Below, piece after piece: positions 41,634 through 51,057 of a DNA stretch of 64,000 nt. A model generated the notes under the pieces. The model ran no database searches and was not told the origin of the DNA. It saw nothing but the letters and a program-made list of their open reading frames with translations. Source of the stretch: Ignavibacteria bacterium (lineage in GTDB: Bacteria; Bacteroidota; Ignavibacteria; Ignavibacteriales; Ignavibacteriaceae); assembly GCA_030693705.1 (NCBI GenBank), contig JAUYAB010000042.1, positions 1-64,000 on the forward strand. Reading direction: 5' to 3'. Position 1 is the first letter of the stretch. Each line of letters opens with the position of its first letter. Position numbers and translations under genes: made by a program.

Positions 41634-42569
41634 ATGAATGATATGCTAAACGAAATTTTAAAATTGAAAAAAGAAAAGAACGCGGTAATTCTTGCGCATA
41701 ATTACCAGATTCCGGAAATACAGGACATAGCCGATTTCGTCGGTGATTCGCTCGGACTTTCGCAGCAAGCCGCATCAACAAAAGCAGAGTTGATCGTTTT
41801 TTGCGGTGTTCATTTTATGGCGGAAACGGCTTCGATTATTACTCCGAACAAAAAAGTAATCATTCCCGACTTGGATGCAGGTTGTTCCCTTGCCGCTTCT
41901 ATCACTGCAGTTCAATTGCGTGAATGGAAGGAACAATTTCCAGACGCAGTAGTGGTTTCCTACATCAACACAACCGCAGAAATTAAGGCTGAAACCGATT
42001 ATTGTGTAACTTCCTCCAACGCAGTAAAAGTTGTTGAAGCGATTCCGCGAGACAAAAAAATCCTTTTTTTGCCTGATAGATTTTTGGGTCAATATGTTTC
42101 TTCAATTACCGGACGCGAAATGGAAATTTGGAACGGTGCGTGTCACGTGCATGAAAAGATCAGAGATATTGATTTCGCAGAAGTGCAAGTAAAACATCCC
42201 GGCGCAGAATTTCTTATTCACCCGGAATGCGGTTGTTCAACTTCTTGCATGATGAGGTCGCGTCAATTCCCTGACGCAACAAACATCCACATCCATTCAA
42301 CTGAAGGAATGATCAACTTTGTAAAAAAATCAGATAAAAATGAGTTTGTCATCGCAACAGAAGTTGGAATTCTCCATCGGCTAAAAAAAATAAATCCTTC
42401 GGCTAAAATTTATCCGCTAAGTAAAAAAGCGGTTTGCGAATACATGAAGATGATAACAGTTGAAAAACTTTACAATGCGCTGTTGAATGAAAAGTTTGAA
42501 GTGAAAGTCCCGGAAGAGTTAGCGGCAAAAGCGCGTATATCAATTGAAAGAATGCTCGCAATTGTTTGA
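41634..42569 (+). CDS. nadA: Quinolinate synthase
   Basis: 311-residue [4Fe-4S] enzyme that condenses iminoaspartate with dihydroxyacetone phosphate to quinolinate. ATG at 41634 with GGAAATT upstream is chosen over a TTG 21 bases earlier. Motifs are AHNYQIPEIQDIADFVGDSL, FCGVHFMAETA, PDLDAGCSLA (cluster Cys), YINTTAEIKAETDYCVTSSNA, HPECGCSTSCM (cluster Cys) and the third Cys in KKAVCEYMKMIT. It completes the nadBCA set, so de novo NAD synthesis from aspartate is fully encoded here. Confidence 0.96.
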   Translation: MNDMLNEILKLKKEKNAVILAHNYQIPEIQDIADFVGDSLGLSQQAASTKAELIVFCGVHFMAETASIITPNKKVIIPDLDAGCSLAASITAVQLREWKEQFPDAVVVSYINTTAEIKAETDYCVTSSNAVKVVEAIPRDKKILFLPDRFLGQYVSSITGREMEIWNGACHVHEKIRDIDFAEVQVKHPGAEFLIHPECGCSTSCMMRSRQFPDATNIHIHSTEGMINFVKKSDKNEFVIATEVGILHRLKKINPSAKIYPLSKKAVCEYMKMITVEKLYNALLNEKFEVKVPEELAAKARISIERMLAIV

Positions 42570-42673
42570 TGGGCGGATGTCGTTCAAAATTTTTAATTGA
42601 TTTTTGTAAATAATGAATAAATCATCAAAGTGATTTTTTGTAATTTGGCATCAACAAAATTTAGGAATATGGT

Positions 42674-43654
42674 ATGGCTGAAATAGAATTATTAAATCAG
42701 ATGAGAGAAAAAGCTTCAAGAAGAAGAAAAACCATTGTGCTGCCGGAATCGCACGACGAGCGCGTATTGAAAGCCGCTGAAATACTTAACAAAGAAAACA
42801 TTGCTTCAATAATTACGGTTGGGAATGAAAATAAAATCCACGAAGATGCGGCAAAACTCGGCGTTAATCTTTCCGGGATCAGAATTATCAATCCCGAAAC
42901 TTCCGACAAACTGAGCGACTTCTCGAACATTTTTTACAATGCACGTAAGCATAAAGGAATCACCATTGAGCAAGCTCGCGAGACAGTTAAACGCGATCTT
43001 TTTTTCGGCGGAATGATGGTGCGCGAAGGAATGGCTGACGGAAGCGTTTCCGGTTCGATTGCAACAACCGGTGATGTAACAAGAGCCTCAATTTTTTGTG
43101 TTGGACTCGGAGAAGGAATTTCGATCCTCTCAAGTTTCTTTTTAATGGTTTTCCCGGAAAAAGTTTACAGCTTTGCCGATTGTGCGGTAAATCCAAATCC
43201 AACCGCGGAGCAGCTTGCCGATATAGCAATATCCACAGCGGACAATCATAAAAAATTAACCGGCGAAGAACCTTACATCGCCATGCTTTCCTTTTCAACT
43301 AAAGGAAGCGCCGAGCATGAATTGATTGATAAAGTCCGCGCTGCCACAAGTTTTGTTCAGCAAAAGAGATCGGACTTAGCGGTTGACGGCGAACTCCAGT
43401 TTGATGCGGCTATTGTTGAAGGCGTTGGAAGAAAAAAAGCTCCGGGCAGCAGTGTTGCCGGTAGAGCAAATGTGCTCGTCTTCCCCGATCTGAATTCCGG
43501 AAACATCGGATATAAAATTGCTCAACGTCTCGGCGGAGCAGAAGCAGTTGGACCAATTAATCAAGGATTGAAAAAACCATTTTTTGATTTAAGCCGCGGC
43601 TGCAGCGTTGATGATATTGTAAACACTGCCGCAATTGCATGTTTGATGACTTAG
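42674..43654 (+). CDS. pta: Phosphate acetyltransferase
   Basis: 326-residue short-form phosphotransacetylase, interconverting acetyl-CoA and acetyl phosphate. Family features are KTIVLPESHDERVLKAA at the start, FGGMMVREGMADGSVSG, FADCAVNPNPTAEQLADIAISTA, GELQFDAAIV and VFPDLNSGNIGYKIAQRLGGAEAVGPI. It lacks the N-terminal regulatory domains of E. coli Pta. No acetate kinase gene is adjacent. The gene is convergent with the membrane protein at 43729 across a strong inverted repeat. Confidence 0.94.
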   Translation: MAEIELLNQMREKASRRRKTIVLPESHDERVLKAAEILNKENIASIITVGNENKIHEDAAKLGVNLSGIRIINPETSDKLSDFSNIFYNARKHKGITIEQARETVKRDLFFGGMMVREGMADGSVSGSIATTGDVTRASIFCVGLGEGISILSSFFLMVFPEKVYSFADCAVNPNPTAEQLADIAISTADNHKKLTGEEPYIAMLSFSTKGSAEHELIDKVRAATSFVQQKRSDLAVDGELQFDAAIVEGVGRKKAPGSSVAGRANVLVFPDLNSGNIGYKIAQRLGGAEAVGPINQGLKKPFFDLSRGCSVDDIVNTAAIACLMT

Positions 43655-43668
43655 TGTTTTCTTGTGCC

Positions 43669-43714
43669 CTTTGTGTCTTAGTGGTGAAAAGACTTTTACC
43701 ACTGAGGCACTTAG
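43669..43714. terminator. Imperfect inverted repeat between convergent genes, likely bidirectional terminator
   Basis: Arms at 43669-43691 and 43693-43714 pair over most of their length (AGTGGTGAAAAG with CTTTTACCACT is the core). It lies between the stops of pta (+) and the membrane protein (-). The sequence resembles dispersed intergenic repeats common in this group. Confidence 0.6.
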
Positions 43715-43728
43715 CACACTGAGATTCA

Positions 43729-44862
43729 CTAAGAAATAAAAACTTTCCCCAGGAACAAATCAACTTTATATTCTTTTAAAGCAAGAATAAAAAACGGAAC
43801 GGAAAGCGCATAGTAAGAAATGTCAAATCTGCTGTTAAAAATAGCCTCGCTTATTCCAACATCTCCAATGGTTATCATCATTGAAATTGAAACGAGAAGA
43901 AAAGTTAAGACACCTGAAGCAAAAAGTAATTCTTGAAAATCCGCTATCATCCATCCGATATATAAAACAAAAAATGGAAAAATGAAGAAAATCCATTTCG
44001 GCAAATAAATTGTCTGTACTGCAAACGGACCTTTATTTAAGAAGATTTCCGCATTCCACAAATAAAATGGAAGTAGGGAAAGAAGAAAAACGGAAAGAGA
44101 AATTGCTAAAAAGACCGCTCCGTTTTTCAAATTATTTCTGAAAAAGAAAAGAAGAAACATCGCAAGCCAGAGAAATGCAATCAATCTTGTTGAAAGAAAA
44201 AAGCCGAACATCAAAGCAAGGACAAAGAAAGAAATGGTTTTCTTTTGTTCATTCAGTTTCTGTTCTGCAAGAAAGAAAAGTGATATTATGAGTACCGTGT
44301 TTGTAAATAGTTCACTTCTTACTGCAAGTTCATAAAAAGTTGTAGGTAGAAAAAGAAGCAACAGCATTTTTACATAATACTCTTTTTTTGTTTTTACAGA
44401 TTTAATAAGCAAAATCAGAAAAAGGAATAATCCAAAAACTTCCAAATAGCCGGCATCACCAATCAAATAAAAAGGAGAAGCAAGAAAAAAAAGAAATGGG
44501 AAACCGGAAGGATTAGCCTTTGTTCCGTAAGGAAAAATTCCTTGCTGAAAATTTGAAAGCCACTCTAATACCGCGGGGAACCTTCCAACCCGCGTTGATT
44601 GAGGAATGAACGCCATTGAAACCGTAACAAGTAAAAGGAATCCTAAAACGGGTAGCAATTGTTTTGCAGAAAAAGCGGTGTTGTACGCTTCACTTTTTTT
44701 ATCAATAAAAAACAAGAGAAGTATCCCGACGGTTATGAATAGAACCGGAGGAAGAACAAAAAGACCTCCATACCGCACGGAATATTTAAAAACAAACAGC
44801 GCTCCGATAAATAATAGGAACGCTGCTGAAAAAATATTTATAAAATGTTTCTTAGTAAACAA
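43729..44862 (-). CDS. Polytopic membrane protein, unknown (possible glycosyltransferase-type)
   Basis: 377 residues, about ten hydrophobic segments separated by short loops. One loop after the third helix contains FLASPFYLIGDAGYLEV and STRVGRFPAVLEW, and the protein has few charged residues otherwise. The layout is like that of GT-C or DUF2029-type membrane glycosyltransferases, but the usual acidic DD/ED motif in the first periplasmic loop is not clear. I would keep it as unknown. The gene lies 22 bases after malQ on the same strand and is probably cotranscribed with it. Confidence 0.75.
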   Translation of the reverse strand: MFTKKHFINIFSAAFLLFIGALFVFKYSVRYGGLFVLPPVLFITVGILLLFFIDKKSEAYNTAFSAKQLLPVLGFLLLVTVSMAFIPQSTRVGRFPAVLEWLSNFQQGIFPYGTKANPSGFPFLFFLASPFYLIGDAGYLEVFGLFLFLILLIKSVKTKKEYYVKMLLLLFLPTTFYELAVRSELFTNTVLIISLFFLAEQKLNEQKKTISFFVLALMFGFFLSTRLIAFLWLAMFLLFFFRNNLKNGAVFLAISLSVFLLSLLPFYLWNAEIFLNKGPFAVQTIYLPKWIFFIFPFFVLYIGWMIADFQELLFASGVLTFLLVSISMMITIGDVGISEAIFNSRFDISYYALSVPFFILALKEYKVDLFLGKVFIS

Positions 44863-44884
44863 AATTAAAATCGCTTTCCACTTT

Positions 44885-46420
44885 CTACTTTATACTTTCA
44901 ACTTTTTCAGGTTTTGGAGGACGCTGGTACATTTCACACATCTCTTTGTACTTACCGGCTAAATCATAAGGAACTTGATCCCAGGTAAAACGCCAGCACC
45001 AATTACCACCAAGTTTTCCAGGGAAGTTCATCCGCGCTTCATTGCCGAAGTTTAGCATATCCTGCAGAGGAATAACTACTATTTTTGCAACGGAGGCGTA
45101 AGCGGTTTTTATTAACTGAGACGTGATATCATTCCCATGATAACCAAGATATTTTTGCGTGAAATCGTAGATATCATTTTTATTTTTTTCTTTTTTTGCT
45201 CGTTCAAAGTAGCCGCGGGTTGTATCGTTATCATGCGATCCGGTATGCACCACGCAATTTGGAATAAAGTTATGCGGTAAAAATTTTGTTTCCATTCCGG
45301 TACCGAAAGCGAATTGAAGAATTTTTATTCCGGGAAAATCAAATTTGTCTCTCAGCGCATTTACTTCTTTTGTAATAACTCCAAGGTCTTCCGCAATAAT
45401 CGGAACATCGCCTAAATGTTTTCTAACTGCCGTAAAGAATTTATCACCGGGAGCCTTAACCCATTTGCCGGTTTGGGCGGTTGGTGCATCGCCTGGAATT
45501 TCCCAATACGCTTCGAAGCCGCGAAAATGGTCGATGCGAACGATGTCAATTATTTCAAGCAGTGAAGAAATTCTTTTACGCCACCAGAGGAAATCATCTT
45601 TTTCCATTTCATCCCAACGGTAAAGCGGGTTGCCCCATAATTGTCCGGTTGGACTAAAATAATCCGGCGGAACCCCGGCGCATGTTAACAGTTTTCCTTC
45701 TTCATCAACGGTAAAAAGATTTTTATTCGCCCAAAGATCGGCGCTGTCGTAAGCAATAAAGATCGGGAGATCACCAATAATTTTTATACCTTTTTGATGA
45801 GCATAATCTTTAACTTTTTGCCATTGTTTGAAAAAATTAAATTGTAGGAATTTCTGATATCGAATTTCACCGGAAACTTTTTCCTTCCACTTAACAATTG
45901 CATTTGGTTTGCGGAGCGCAATTTCTTTATTCCAGGTTGTCCATAGATTTCCACCATGAAAATTTTTCACCGCCATAAATAAAGAAAAGTCATCCAGCCA
46001 TTCATCATGCTTATGACAGAACGATGAAAACGCCTTTTCAACTTCCGGATTTTGCAGCTTATTAAAAACATCAAACGCTTTTCGTAAGAGAGAATTTTTA
46101 TAATCGATCACCCAACCGAAATCAATATTAATTGGATCAAATTCCGGCACCTTTGTAATGTCTTCTTTTGTAAGGTAACCTTCTTCGGCTAATATTTCCG
46201 GGCTTATCAGCAGCGGATTTCCGGCAAATGCTGAGAAACATTGGTAAGGTGAATCACCGTAACCGGTAGGTCCAAGCGGGAATACCTGCCAGAGAGTTTG
46301 ACCTGATGCTTCAAGAAAATTAATAAAGTTGAAAGCTTGTTCACCTAAATCACCGATTCCAAATTTTCCCGGAAGAGAAGTTGGATGAAGAAGAATTCCG
46401 GCGGAGCGATCAATATTCAT
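44885..46420 (-). CDS. malQ: 4-alpha-glucanotransferase (GH77)
   Basis: Amylomaltase of 511 aa, full length for the short bacterial type. It transfers alpha-1,4-glucan segments in maltodextrin and glycogen metabolism. Motifs are AGILLHPTSLPGKFGIGDLG at the start, QVFPLGPTGYGDSPYQC, IGDLPIFIAYDSADLW, VRIDHFRGFEAYW with the nucleophile Asp, IAEDLGVIT with the acid/base Glu, and HTGSHDNDTTRGY. No other glycogen gene is in the window. Confidence 0.96.
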   Translation of the reverse strand: MNIDRSAGILLHPTSLPGKFGIGDLGEQAFNFINFLEASGQTLWQVFPLGPTGYGDSPYQCFSAFAGNPLLISPEILAEEGYLTKEDITKVPEFDPINIDFGWVIDYKNSLLRKAFDVFNKLQNPEVEKAFSSFCHKHDEWLDDFSLFMAVKNFHGGNLWTTWNKEIALRKPNAIVKWKEKVSGEIRYQKFLQFNFFKQWQKVKDYAHQKGIKIIGDLPIFIAYDSADLWANKNLFTVDEEGKLLTCAGVPPDYFSPTGQLWGNPLYRWDEMEKDDFLWWRKRISSLLEIIDIVRIDHFRGFEAYWEIPGDAPTAQTGKWVKAPGDKFFTAVRKHLGDVPIIAEDLGVITKEVNALRDKFDFPGIKILQFAFGTGMETKFLPHNFIPNCVVHTGSHDNDTTRGYFERAKKEKNKNDIYDFTQKYLGYHGNDITSQLIKTAYASVAKIVVIPLQDMLNFGNEARMNFPGKLGGNWCWRFTWDQVPYDLAGKYKEMCEMYQRPPKPEKVESIK

Positions 46421-46455
46421 ATTATTGTCCTATAATTATAAATTACAAAAATCAG

Positions 46456-46914
46456 TTAAAAATAAAATCTTGCACCGAGCCCGCCGTCAATATCAAGTGC
46501 GGTTTCGGGAATAAGTTTAAAAACCGGCGCAACTTCAACAAAAAATTCAAATGGAGTGTGCGATGGAAACCATGAAACTCCGGCAACAGCGCGCGCACCG
46601 AAAGAATCTCTTCCATCAACTACGGTTTTTATCCGAAGCCCAACTCCGTAATGAAAAAGAAGTTTCTCGGAAGAATGAAAGAACTCGGAGTTATGCCACA
46701 AATAATCAGCGTGAAAGTTAAAGTTGGAATTATTCTGTGCGAACGAGTAGCCAAGTCCAAAGTCAAAAGCGTTTATACTGTTCACCCAATATTTGGCGCT
46801 TATACCGGTTGGACTGCCGGCAACGAATCCCAAACCAAATTCTTTGTGCTGTCCCCAAATCGTAGCGCTGCTTAAAAGAAAAATGATGATGAAGGACTTA
46901 TTGATTTTGTTCAT
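46456..46914 (-). CDS. Small outer-membrane beta-barrel-type protein
   Basis: 152 residues. A signal peptide (MNKINKSFIIIFLLSSATIWGQ) is followed by alternating-hydrophobicity strands and a C-terminal aromatic residue (LGARFYF), the usual outer-membrane barrel signature. FGLGFVAGSPTGISAKYW is reminiscent of small DUF3996-like barrels. It lies 35 bases upstream of malQ on the same strand. The function is unknown; an eight-stranded barrel is the likely fold. Confidence 0.8.
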   Translation of the reverse strand: MNKINKSFIIIFLLSSATIWGQHKEFGLGFVAGSPTGISAKYWVNSINAFDFGLGYSFAQNNSNFNFHADYLWHNSEFFHSSEKLLFHYGVGLRIKTVVDGRDSFGARAVAGVSWFPSHTPFEFFVEVAPVFKLIPETALDIDGGLGARFYF

Positions 46915-46937
46915 GTTTGTACCTGAAATTTTCCGGG

Positions 46938-48194
46938 TTATTCAGAAAATTTTTTAAAGATTACAGATGTATTATGTCCGCCAAATCCGAAAGCGTTACT
47001 CATTGCAATGTTCACAGTTCGTTTTTGCGGTTTATTGAACGTATAATTTAAATCGCACTGCGGATCAGGTGTTTCAAAATTAATCGTTGGCGGAATCATG
47101 TCATTTACAGTCGCCATAATTGAAGCAACCGCTTCAACAGCACCTGCAGCGCCGAGCAAATGCCCGGTCATACTTTTTGTTGAGGAAATATTCAACTTGT
47201 ACGCGTGTTCGCCAAAGATATATTTAATTGCATTGGTTTCTGCAATATCGCCGAGTCCGGTTGAAGTACCATGCACATTGATATAATCAATTTCTTCCGG
47301 TTCAATTTCTGCATTTTTCATCGCGCGAGCCATTGCAAGTTTGGCTCCTTTTCCTTCAGGTTCGGGTGCGGTAATATGATAAGCATCAGCGGATAAACCG
47401 ACACCAATTAATTCAGCATAAATTCTTGCGCCGCGCGCTTTAGCAGATTCTAAATCTTCAAGATAAAGCATACCGGCGCCTTCGCCCATTACAAATCCAT
47501 CTCTGGTTGCATCAAACGGACGACTTGCAGTTTCTGGCGAATCATTTCTTGTTGATAGAGCTTTTGAAGCATTAAATCCACCGATTCCGATCTCACAAAC
47601 ACTTGCTTCGCCGCCGCCACACAACATCGCATTTGCCATTCCGTTTTGGATCATTAAATAAGAATCGATGATACAATTATTTGCCGTTGCGCAAGCTGAT
47701 ACGGCGCAGTAATTTGGACCCCGAAAACCGTATTGGATCGAAACTTGTCCTGCCGCTATATCAGGAATTATCATCGGAATGAAGAATGGGGAAATTCTGT
47801 TTGCTCCTTGCGTATAACTTACAACAGCCTGACTAAAGAAAGTTTGAATTCCGCCGATGCCGCTTCCGAAGATTACACCAATGTTATTCTTTTCATCTTC
47901 CGAAAGATTTTCCGGATTAATACCGGCATCTTCTAAAACATCTTTTGCCACAGCTAAAGCATATTGACTAAACTTATCAAGCCGGCGGGCTGTTTTTTTA
48001 TCCATATATTTTGTCGGATCGAATCCCTTAAGTTCGCAGGCAAATTTAGTTTCAACGCGCGAAGTATCGAAGGAAGTAATCGGTGCGCATCCGCTTTTAC
48101 TTTCCATCATACTGTCCCAAAATTCTTTTACGGTTAATCCTATTGGCGTAAGCGCCGCCATACCGGTAACTACCACTCTTTTATTTTTCTGCAT
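46938..48194 (-). CDS. fabF: 3-oxoacyl-[acyl-carrier-protein] synthase II (FabF)
   Basis: Ketosynthase II, 418 aa from ATG at 48194, which has AGGAAAG upstream; the frame extends 25 codons further but that part is not conserved. Catalytic triad is C168 (SACAT), H308 (NVHGTST) and H345 (TGHLLGAAG); K340 (STKSMTGH) is also present. It elongates fatty acyl-ACP. It stands alone here; acpP and other fab genes are not adjacent. Confidence 0.95.
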   Translation of the reverse strand: MQKNKRVVVTGMAALTPIGLTVKEFWDSMMESKSGCAPITSFDTSRVETKFACELKGFDPTKYMDKKTARRLDKFSQYALAVAKDVLEDAGINPENLSEDEKNNIGVIFGSGIGGIQTFFSQAVVSYTQGANRISPFFIPMIIPDIAAGQVSIQYGFRGPNYCAVSACATANNCIIDSYLMIQNGMANAMLCGGGEASVCEIGIGGFNASKALSTRNDSPETASRPFDATRDGFVMGEGAGMLYLEDLESAKARGARIYAELIGVGLSADAYHITAPEPEGKGAKLAMARAMKNAEIEPEEIDYINVHGTSTGLGDIAETNAIKYIFGEHAYKLNISSTKSMTGHLLGAAGAVEAVASIMATVNDMIPPTINFETPDPQCDLNYTFNKPQKRTVNIAMSNAFGFGGHNTSVIFKKFSE

Positions 48195-48350
48195 GTACAC
48201 TTTCCTGTTATAATGAATAATACCTGAACCGAGCCATTTCGTTTTAATATATTGGTGCAAATTTAACAAAAAAAAATCTTTTTCCAGTTGAATTTTATCT
48301 TTGCCGGTTTCTCTTTATTTTGAAGGGTAAAAATTCCTATTTATTAAATT

Positions 48351-48908
48351 TTGAAAAACACAATTAATCCCCTGAAAAAGAAATTTTGGCTCTTTGCCGG
48401 AGCGATTTTCGCCCTTTGTTTAGCTCTTTTTTTGAATGTTTATTTTGCCATTTTACCACTAAATCAACTCACTTCGTTAAATTTTTCGCTTAGTTTTTTC
48501 CCGCCGGGGATTTCACTTGTTTCAGCGCATGTAGAAAAATCCTATTCGTTTTTCCTCTATTTGCTTTACGATCTGATCTTGATTTTAGTTGAAATTGAGC
48601 TCCTAATCGCGATAACCAGAAAGATCAATCCGCCTTTGAAATTCGGGTTGCTCTCAACAACACTAACTCTGGTGGGAATTCTGCTCCTCAAATTTGTTTA
48701 CAAATCGGTAATACTTGTTTTTACAAAGGAAGCCGGTGAGACAAGTGCTTCGCTGCTTTATCTCTTTTATTCCCGTCAACAGGTATTAGTGTTCTTGTTT
48801 TTTTCGTTCTTAGTTACGTTCGGGTATCTAACCCATGCAATAAACAGAATAAAATCCTTACTAGAAACTTTTCCAAAGGAAGAAGAAAATGAACCGACTC
48901 AAAAATAA
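48351..48908 (+). CDS. Four-helix membrane protein, unknown
   Basis: 185 residues from a TTG start. Hydrophobic segments lie at about 12-34, 65-86, 97-118 and 138-162. A larger loop between the first two (LTSLNFSLSFFPPGISLVSAHVEKS) is probably periplasmic. The charged tail (NRIKSLLETFPKEEENEPTQK) overlaps the start of the dehydrogenase gene by 20 bases. No family recognised. Confidence 0.7.
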   Translation: MKNTINPLKKKFWLFAGAIFALCLALFLNVYFAILPLNQLTSLNFSLSFFPPGISLVSAHVEKSYSFFLYLLYDLILILVEIELLIAITRKINPPLKFGLLSTTLTLVGILLLKFVYKSVILVFTKEAGETSASLLYLFYSRQQVLVFLFFSFLVTFGYLTHAINRIKSLLETFPKEEENEPTQK

Positions 48909-49665
48909 GATCGTATTTATCTCAGGAGCTTCATCCGGCATCGGAATGGCGTGTGCCCATGCTTTTGCCCCCGAAGGAGCCAAACTAATTCTTGCTGCAA
49001 GAAGAAAAGAAAGATTAGATCAGTTAGCAGTAGAATTAAAAGAAAAATTTAATACCGAAGCCGAAATTCTTTCGTTCGATATTCAAAATTATAAAGAAAT
49101 AAAAGAGAGTTTCGCTTCACTCCCCGAAGAATGGAAAGACATTGACATACTGATAAATAGCGCCGGACTTGCAAAAGGAATGCAAAAGCTGAACGAAGGC
49201 AGTCCCGAAGATTGGGATGTTATGATCGATACGAATGTTAAAGGATTGCTCTATCTTACCCGCGAAGTGCTTCCCTATATGGTAAAACGAGAAAGCGGAC
49301 ATATCATCAATCTTGGTTCAACTGCCGGACACGATGTTTATCCATTGGGGAATGTTTACTGTGCCACAAAATTTGCTGTCAACGCCATCAGTCAATCGTT
49401 AAGAATAGATCTGCTTGATAAATCGATAAAAGTTTCGTCCGTTGATCCCGGAATGGTAGAAACCGAGTTCAGTGTAATTAGATTTTTCGGTGATGTTGAA
49501 AGAGCAAAAAATGTTTACAAGGGAGTTGAGCCTTTAACTCCGCAAGATGTTGCTGACGCAATTCTTTATTGCGCAACTCGCCCGAAACATGTAAACATCA
49601 ACGAAATTATTTTAACTCCGATCGCTCAAGCACAATCTAATTTTGTTGTAAGAAAAGCAACATAA
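48889..49665 (+). CDS. Short-chain dehydrogenase/reductase (YdfG-like)
   Basis: 258-residue classical SDR. The cofactor motif is GASSGIG (13-19), with AARRKERL after strand 2 suggesting NADP preference. The catalytic set is S144, Y157 and K161 (YCATK), with SAGLA at the NNAG position. It resembles YdfG-type 3-hydroxy acid dehydrogenases (serine/3-hydroxyisobutyrate range), but SDR substrates are hard to predict. The start has AAGGAAGAAG upstream. Confidence 0.9.
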   Translation: MNRLKNKIVFISGASSGIGMACAHAFAPEGAKLILAARRKERLDQLAVELKEKFNTEAEILSFDIQNYKEIKESFASLPEEWKDIDILINSAGLAKGMQKLNEGSPEDWDVMIDTNVKGLLYLTREVLPYMVKRESGHIINLGSTAGHDVYPLGNVYCATKFAVNAISQSLRIDLLDKSIKVSSVDPGMVETEFSVIRFFGDVERAKNVYKGVEPLTPQDVADAILYCATRPKHVNINEIILTPIAQAQSNFVVRKAT

Positions 49666-49724
49666 ATATTTGGATGAATGGAAATGAATGATTGAATGTT
49701 TTTTATAAATTTGAAATAAATGTT

Positions 49725-49960
49725 TTCATTCAGTCATGCAATCTTAACGCGGCGAAGCCGTCAACCAAAGTTTATTTGCCCACAGAAAGGATTCTTTGGA
49801 GATAAGAAATATTCATTCCCGAAGGGAATGTTAGTTGTCGGTGGATTTCTTTGTTACAAAGATTCAACCCGCCAGAGGCGGGTTGTAGAAATCCCGTCTA
49901 CCTAGCGGCAGACAAGTAGGGATTTAATATTTGTAACAAAAGAACAAAACTCAAAAAAGA
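49725..49960. repeat. Mosaic of hairpins in a 485-base spacer
   Basis: The gap 49666-50150 holds no credible gene but several palindromes: ATTCCCGAAGGGAAT near 49816-49830, AACCCGCC-AGA-GGCGGGTT (49866-49884), AAATCCCG / GTAGGGATTT (49888-49925) and AATCCCGGCGGGATT (49960-49974). Outer arms around TTTGTTACAAAGATT (about 49850) and ATTTGTAACAAAAG (about 49930) pair with each other and enclose the inner hairpins. This is a composite intergenic repeat; I see no terminal transposon features. Confidence 0.6.
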
Positions 49961-50150
49961 ATCCCGGCGGGATTCAATGTTTTTTCATATTGTATTAAAA
50001 AAAGATAAAGTAGAAATCCTAGAAAAATATTCCACCGATAGCGGACAGGCTTGACCAAAAAAACAAGAATTTAATTGAGGATACTTTGTCTTTGGATTTT
50101 GTTCCGCAAGTTTATTATTAATAAAATCTCTTATTAACCCAGGTTCAGTT

Positions 50151-50978
50151 ATGAAAAAAAACACTCTCTTTTGGATTTTAGCTTTTGTTATAACGGCAGC
50201 TTCGGCTTATTATCAACGGGTGACAGGTCCAACCTATCCGCTAACCGGCAACACCAAATTGGTAAACAAAGAAATAAAATATAAACTTGATAGAACTCAT
50301 TCGGGTTTCTCAAATCATCCGGTTCAGATTAAAATGGAAGACAAAAATGTCTCCGGTAATTTGTTTTGGAAGCGTTTTAAGACTAATGACGAATGGACAA
50401 AAGTTGAAATGATCCGCCGGAATGATTCGCTTGTGGCGGAAATGCCGGCTCAACCCTCTGCCGGAAAACTGATGTACAAAGTATCGTTAAATACCGGTGG
50501 AAAAGAAATCGGCTTAACCGAACAACCGGTTGTTATCCGCTTTAAAGGTGATGTACCGCTGTGGATTCTTATTCCGCATGTAATCTTCATATTCACTGCA
50601 ATGCTTCTTTCCACAAGAACCGGGTTCGAAATTTTTAACGATGCTGTTCAAGCAAAGAAATTTATGTTCATCACACTTTTATTGCTTTTACTGGGTGGAT
50701 TCGTTTTTGGTCCCATCGTGCAAAAATTTGCTTTCGGTGAATATTGGACAGGCGTTCCTTTTGGTTACGATCTGACGGATAACAAAACGTTAATTGCATT
50801 GATCGGTTGGATTATTGCCGCCGGTATGTTCCTTAAAAAGAAGAACGAAAAGTTTTGGATAACTTTTGCGGCTGTACTGATGCTGGTTATTTTTCTAATT
50901 CCGCATAGCCTGCTTGGGTCTGAAATTGACTATAAAAAACTCGACAAAGAAAAAGTGAATGTTGAAAATGTTAAGTGA
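50151..50978 (+). CDS. Membrane protein with N-terminal extracytoplasmic domain, unknown
   Basis: 275 residues. One N-terminal membrane segment (about 7-20) is followed by a soluble beta-rich region (about 25-135; IKYKLDRTHSGFSNHPVQIKMEDKNVSGNLFWKRF...), then four membrane segments (about 137-156, 170-192, 213-232 and 240-262). The soluble part reads like an immunoglobulin-fold domain facing the periplasm. No family recognised. It is followed by the VOC gene on the same strand 79 bases downstream. Confidence 0.75.
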   Translation: MKKNTLFWILAFVITAASAYYQRVTGPTYPLTGNTKLVNKEIKYKLDRTHSGFSNHPVQIKMEDKNVSGNLFWKRFKTNDEWTKVEMIRRNDSLVAEMPAQPSAGKLMYKVSLNTGGKEIGLTEQPVVIRFKGDVPLWILIPHVIFIFTAMLLSTRTGFEIFNDAVQAKKFMFITLLLLLLGGFVFGPIVQKFAFGEYWTGVPFGYDLTDNKTLIALIGWIIAAGMFLKKKNEKFWITFAAVLMLVIFLIPHSLLGSEIDYKKLDKEKVNVENVK

Positions 50979-51057
50979 TCCTACTATTTGCAAAGTAACC
51001 TTGGATGCTTTATTTTTTAACGGTTAAATTTAAAACTAAAAGAACGGATATTATTTT

